From the NCBI RefSeq assembly GCF_015712165.1, contig NZ_JADPZX010000001.1:1922001-1986000 (forward strand): a DNA stretch of 64,000 nucleotides, read 5' to 3'. The position numbers were made by a program, and so were the translations under genes. The stretch comes from Streptomyces spinoverrucosus. Its GTDB lineage: Bacteria > Actinomycetota > Actinomycetes > Streptomycetales > Streptomycetaceae. Below are positions 61,300 through 64,000 of the stretch, in pieces (the stretch's first letter is position 1; every line of letters starts with the position of its first letter). The notes below the pieces were generated by a model. It did not search any database and was not told the DNA's origin. It saw only the letters and a program-made list of their open reading frames with translations.

Positions 61300-62640
61300 T
61301 CAGGCGCCCTTGTCGGCCGGTTCAAGGATGGCGACGCACTCCACATGATGCGTCATCGGAAAAAGATCGAACACCCGCAACATCCGCACCCGATACCCCC
61401 CATCCCGGAAGTACCCCAAATCCCGCGCCAACGCCGCCGGATCACACGCCACATACGCGATCCGCCGCGCCCCCAACGACGCCAGATGCTCCACCGTCTT
61501 CCGCCCCGCCCCCGCCCGCGGCGGATCCAGGACGACGAGGTCGACCTCGGTGATCCCCGTGCGCGGCAGGACCGTCTCGACCTTGCCCTGCTCGATCCGC
61601 ACCCGCGGAAACTCGGCGAGGTTGTGCCGAGCGTCCTCCACCGCCCGCTTGCCCGACTCGATACCGAGGACCGCGCCCTTCTCCCCCACCCGGTCGGCGA
61701 GCGCACCCGCGAACAGGCCGACGCCGCAGTACAGGTCGAGCGCCATCTCGCCCTTGCGCGGCAGCAGGCCCTGCATGACCGCCGTCACCAGCGTGTCCGC
61801 CGCCTTCGGATGGACCTGCCAGAAGCCGCCGGACCCCACCCGGTAGGTACGGCCGTCCGCGCGCTCGCGGACGAAGGGGCGGCCGTGGACCCGGTGCACG
61901 CCCCCGTCCTTCTCCTCGACCCGCATCACCGACACCGGCCGGTCCAGCTCCACGATCGGCAGCCGCGCCCCCGGCCGCGGCGTCAGAATCACCTGCCGGT
62001 CCTGCGAACCCGTGGCGGCGATCGCCTCCACCGACGCCATGCCGGGCCACTCGCGCTTCTCGATGCCCAGCTCACTGACGCCCTCGGCGGCGATCATGCA
62101 GTGGTCGATCGGCTCCACCTCGTGCGAGCGGTGCCGGCGCAGACCGGCGCGCCCCGAGGCGTCCACGGCGTACTGCACGCGCGTCCGCCACTGCGGCACC
62201 TGCCCCGCCGGCAGCTTGTCGCCCTCGGCCGGCATCACCGTGCCGTCCCAGCCCACTTCCTCGGGCGTGAGCCCCGCGAGCCGCCGCAACTGCTCGGCGA
62301 CGACCTCGCCCTTCAGTCGCCGCTGCGCCCCCGGCTTGGCGTGCTGCCAGTCGCAGCCGCCGCACCGGCCGGGACCGGCGTAGGGGCAGGGCGCCTCGAT
62401 GCGGTCCTTGGACGCCGAGCGCACCTCGACCGCGTCCGCCCGCAGGAAACGCGCGCCCTCCTCGCCCTCGGTCACCCGGGCGACGACCCGCTCACCGGGC
62501 AGCGCGTGCCGGACGAACAGCACCTGCCCCGACTCGGTGCGCGCGATGCAGTGCCCGCCATGGGCGACGGGGCCGACCTCGACCTCGTACTCCTCCCCGA
62601 CGAGCGACCCCACCTGCGGTTTCTTCGGTTCTGCCTGCAT
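61300..62640 (-). CDS. Class I SAM RNA m5U methyltransferase (TrmA/RlmC/RlmD family) with TRAM domain
   Basis: The 446-residue protein starts at ATG 62640 (MQAEPKKPQVG). An N-terminal TRAM RNA-binding domain comes first (LVGEEYEVEVGPVAHGGHCIAR...PGERVVARVTE). A Cys cluster APCPYAGPGRCGGCDWQH suits an Fe-S site. The Rossmann domain has MALDLYCGVGLFAGALA, and the catalytic region LVVLDPPRAGAGRKTVEHLA and AYVACDPAALARDL with the nucleophile Cys. The C-terminus FPMTHHVECVAILE is the family's conserved end block. It methylates uridine-5 in 23S rRNA or tRNA. That 3' end is duplicated at 19.4 kb, so it may serve as an insertion site. Confidence 0.95.
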   Translation of the reverse strand: MQAEPKKPQVGSLVGEEYEVEVGPVAHGGHCIARTESGQVLFVRHALPGERVVARVTEGEEGARFLRADAVEVRSASKDRIEAPCPYAGPGRCGGCDWQHAKPGAQRRLKGEVVAEQLRRLAGLTPEEVGWDGTVMPAEGDKLPAGQVPQWRTRVQYAVDASGRAGLRRHRSHEVEPIDHCMIAAEGVSELGIEKREWPGMASVEAIAATGSQDRQVILTPRPGARLPIVELDRPVSVMRVEEKDGGVHRVHGRPFVRERADGRTYRVGSGGFWQVHPKAADTLVTAVMQGLLPRKGEMALDLYCGVGLFAGALADRVGEKGAVLGIESGKRAVEDARHNLAEFPRVRIEQGKVETVLPRTGITEVDLVVLDPPRAGAGRKTVEHLASLGARRIAYVACDPAALARDLGYFRDGGYRVRMLRVFDLFPMTHHVECVAILEPADKGA

Positions 62641-62756
62641 GGCGGGGGCGCTCCAGATACGAGAGAGGGTACGACCGGACAACAGCCCACCAGTCTACGT
62701 GCTCCCCCGGACGCCGGTGGCGGGCACCGCAGCGCGGTCCCCGGCACCGGCCCCGC

Positions 62757-64000
62757 TCACTCCTTGCCGCTCGGCTCGCGCGGCCGCTCCTGGGCGGGCC
62801 CCCGCCGCACCGACCCGGGCGCGTTCCACTCCTGCCGCTTCCCGGCCCGCTTCTTCGCCACCTCCGACGACGCCAGCTGGTACGGCACCGACGTCACCAT
62901 CACACCCGGCGTGAACAGCAGCCGGCCCTTCAGGCGCAACGCGCTCTGGTTGTGCAGCAGATGCTCGTACCAGTGCCCGACCACGTACTCCGGGATGATC
63001 ACGGACACCACGTCGCGCGGCGACTCCCGCCGCAGACTCTTCACGTACTCGATGACCGGCCGCGTGACCTCGCGGTAGGGCGAGTCCAGCACCTTCAGCG
63101 GTACGGTGATCCCGCGTCGTTCCCACTCCTCGCGCAGCACCTTGGTGTCGGCCGGGTCGACGTTGACGCTGAGGGCCTCAAGGGTGTCCGAGCGCAGCAG
63201 CTTGGCGTAGGCCAGGGCGCGCAGCGCCGGTCGGTGGATCTTGGAGATCAGCACCACGGAGTGGATCCGGGAGGGGCGGACGATGTCGTCGCTCGGGCCC
63301 TCGGGGGCGGCGAGTTCCTTGGACACGTGGTCGTAGTGGCGGCGGATCGCGGTCATCATCACGTAGAAGATCACCATGCCGAGCAGCGCGACCCAGGCGC
63401 CGTGGCTGAACTTGGTCACCAGCACGACGACCAGGACCAGGGCGGTGAAGAAGGCGCCGAAGGCGTTGATCGCGCGGGAGCGGATCATGTGGCGGCGCTT
63501 GGCGGGGTCCTTCTCCGTGGCCAGGTGGCGGTTCCAGTGGCGGACCATGCCGGTCTGGCTGAGCGTGAAGGACACGAACACGCCGACGATGTACAGCTGG
63601 ATCAGCCGCGTGGAGTCGGCCTCGTAGATCCACACCAGCAGTGCGGCGGCGCCGGCCAGCAGCACGATGCCGTTGGAGAAGGCGAGGCGGTCGCCGCGGG
63701 TGTGCAGCTGGCGCGGGAGGTAGCGGTCCTGAGCGAGGATCGAGCCGAGCACGGGGAAACCGTTGTACGCGGTGTTCGCGGCGAGGAACAGCACCAGCGC
63801 GGTGGCCGCGGCCAGCACGATGAACAGGAAGCTGCCCTTGCCGAAGACCGCCTCCGCGACCTGCGAGATCACCGGGTTCTGCACGTAGTCGGAGCCGACC
63901 GGGACGCCGTTGACGAGCAGGTCGTGGGCCGGGTTCTCGGCCATCCGGACGTTGGAGGCCATGGCGAGGCCGATGATGCCGCAGAACATGGTGACGGCCA
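62757..64000 (-). CDS. APC-family amino-acid permease, 5' end outside window
   Basis: The frame enters from the right edge and ends at 62757, leaving about 414 C-terminal residues. Membrane helices are clear (FLFIVLAAATALVLFLAANTAYNGFPVLGSILAQDRYLPRQL, AFGAFFTALVLVVVLVTKF, ALLGMVIFYVMMTAI). A ~180-residue cytoplasmic tail follows (VVLISKIHRPALRALAYAKLLRSDTLEALSVNVD...), as in large actinobacterial APC permeases of unknown substrate. It stands next to the RNA methyltransferase in the same direction; I regard both as chromosomal backbone. Confidence 0.92.
   Translation of the reverse strand, partial: AVTMFCGIIGLAMASNVRMAENPAHDLLVNGVPVGSDYVQNPVISQVAEAVFGKGSFLFIVLAAATALVLFLAANTAYNGFPVLGSILAQDRYLPRQLHTRGDRLAFSNGIVLLAGAAALLVWIYEADSTRLIQLYIVGVFVSFTLSQTGMVRHWNRHLATEKDPAKRRHMIRSRAINAFGAFFTALVLVVVLVTKFSHGAWVALLGMVIFYVMMTAIRRHYDHVSKELAAPEGPSDDIVRPSRIHSVVLISKIHRPALRALAYAKLLRSDTLEALSVNVDPADTKVLREEWERRGITVPLKVLDSPYREVTRPVIEYVKSLRRESPRDVVSVIIPEYVVGHWYEHLLHNQSALRLKGRLLFTPGVMVTSVPYQLASSEVAKKRAGKRQEWNAPGSVRRGPAQERPREPSGKE

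Noticed and set aside
1..64000. CRISPR arrays, rRNA and tRNA genes
   Set aside because: No regularly spaced repeats beyond two-copy tandems, and no cloverleaf or rRNA-like stretch noticed. A tRNA next to the island ends was looked for in particular and not found by eye.

Overview
The window is high-GC actinobacterial DNA, almost certainly Streptomyces. The signs are the codon usage, the GTG starts, the rare TTA codons, SARP regulators, a type II polyketide synthase, and NRPS and ClpP paralogues. It is mostly accessory DNA. Housekeeping genes appear only at the far right: an RNA m5U methyltransferase and an APC permease.

Left block (1-12.2 kb, mainly minus strand). An NRPS runs off the left edge and reads C-A-T-C. 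Its adenylation pocket reads DVWHFSLVDK, the serine code. With it lie an SIS-domain protein, an SDR, a SAM methyltransferase, a cytochrome P450 with a TTA codon, and two ClpP paralogues. One ClpP has lost the catalytic histidine. The NRPS-ClpP association suggests a cryptic cluster for a ClpP-targeting peptide with built-in self-resistance. A dienelactone-hydrolase-like protein without its nucleophile follows.

Mobile-element zone (12.2-19.4 kb). An intact IS200/IS605-type element (tnpA plus tnpB, with terminal hairpins) sits at the end of a truncated IS3 orfA. Next come a large secreted GH87-like glucanase and fragments of IS982-like and IS110-like transposases. At 19.36-19.43 kb is a stray copy of the 3' end of an RNA m5U methyltransferase gene. 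It is in the same orientation as the 3' end of the intact gene at 61.3 kb, and the two share 23 identical bases. The 42 kb between them therefore looks like a genomic island inserted at that gene's 3' end.

Type II PKS cluster (19.86-50.76 kb, 28 genes). It holds KSalpha, KSbeta, ACP, a DpsC-like KSIII with a Ser nucleophile, an acyltransferase, an ActIII-like ketoreductase, three cyclase-type proteins, and about nine further redox proteins including two luciferase-like monooxygenases and a flavin reductase. It also holds a phosphotransferase, an amidohydrolase, a three-gene amino-acid-type ABC transporter, an MFS pump, three SARPs and one MarR. This inventory agrees with what I remember of the rishirilide (rsl) cluster and the related lupinacidin/galvaquinone clusters, in which a branched short acyl starter primes a reduced, rearranged anthraquinone-type polyketide. 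TCCA/TGGA repeats in an 11-bp register lie upstream of five transcription units and are candidate SARP operators.

Right part (51-61 kb). A urea/short-chain-amide ABC transporter operon (urtABCDE) lies beside a MarR regulator and a signal-less, AmiC-like binding protein. GlnR-like half-sites lie upstream. Then come decayed or frameshifted remnants: the cobN C-terminus, a truncated lipoprotein and a secreted protein. After them the chromosomal backbone resumes with the methyltransferase and the permease.
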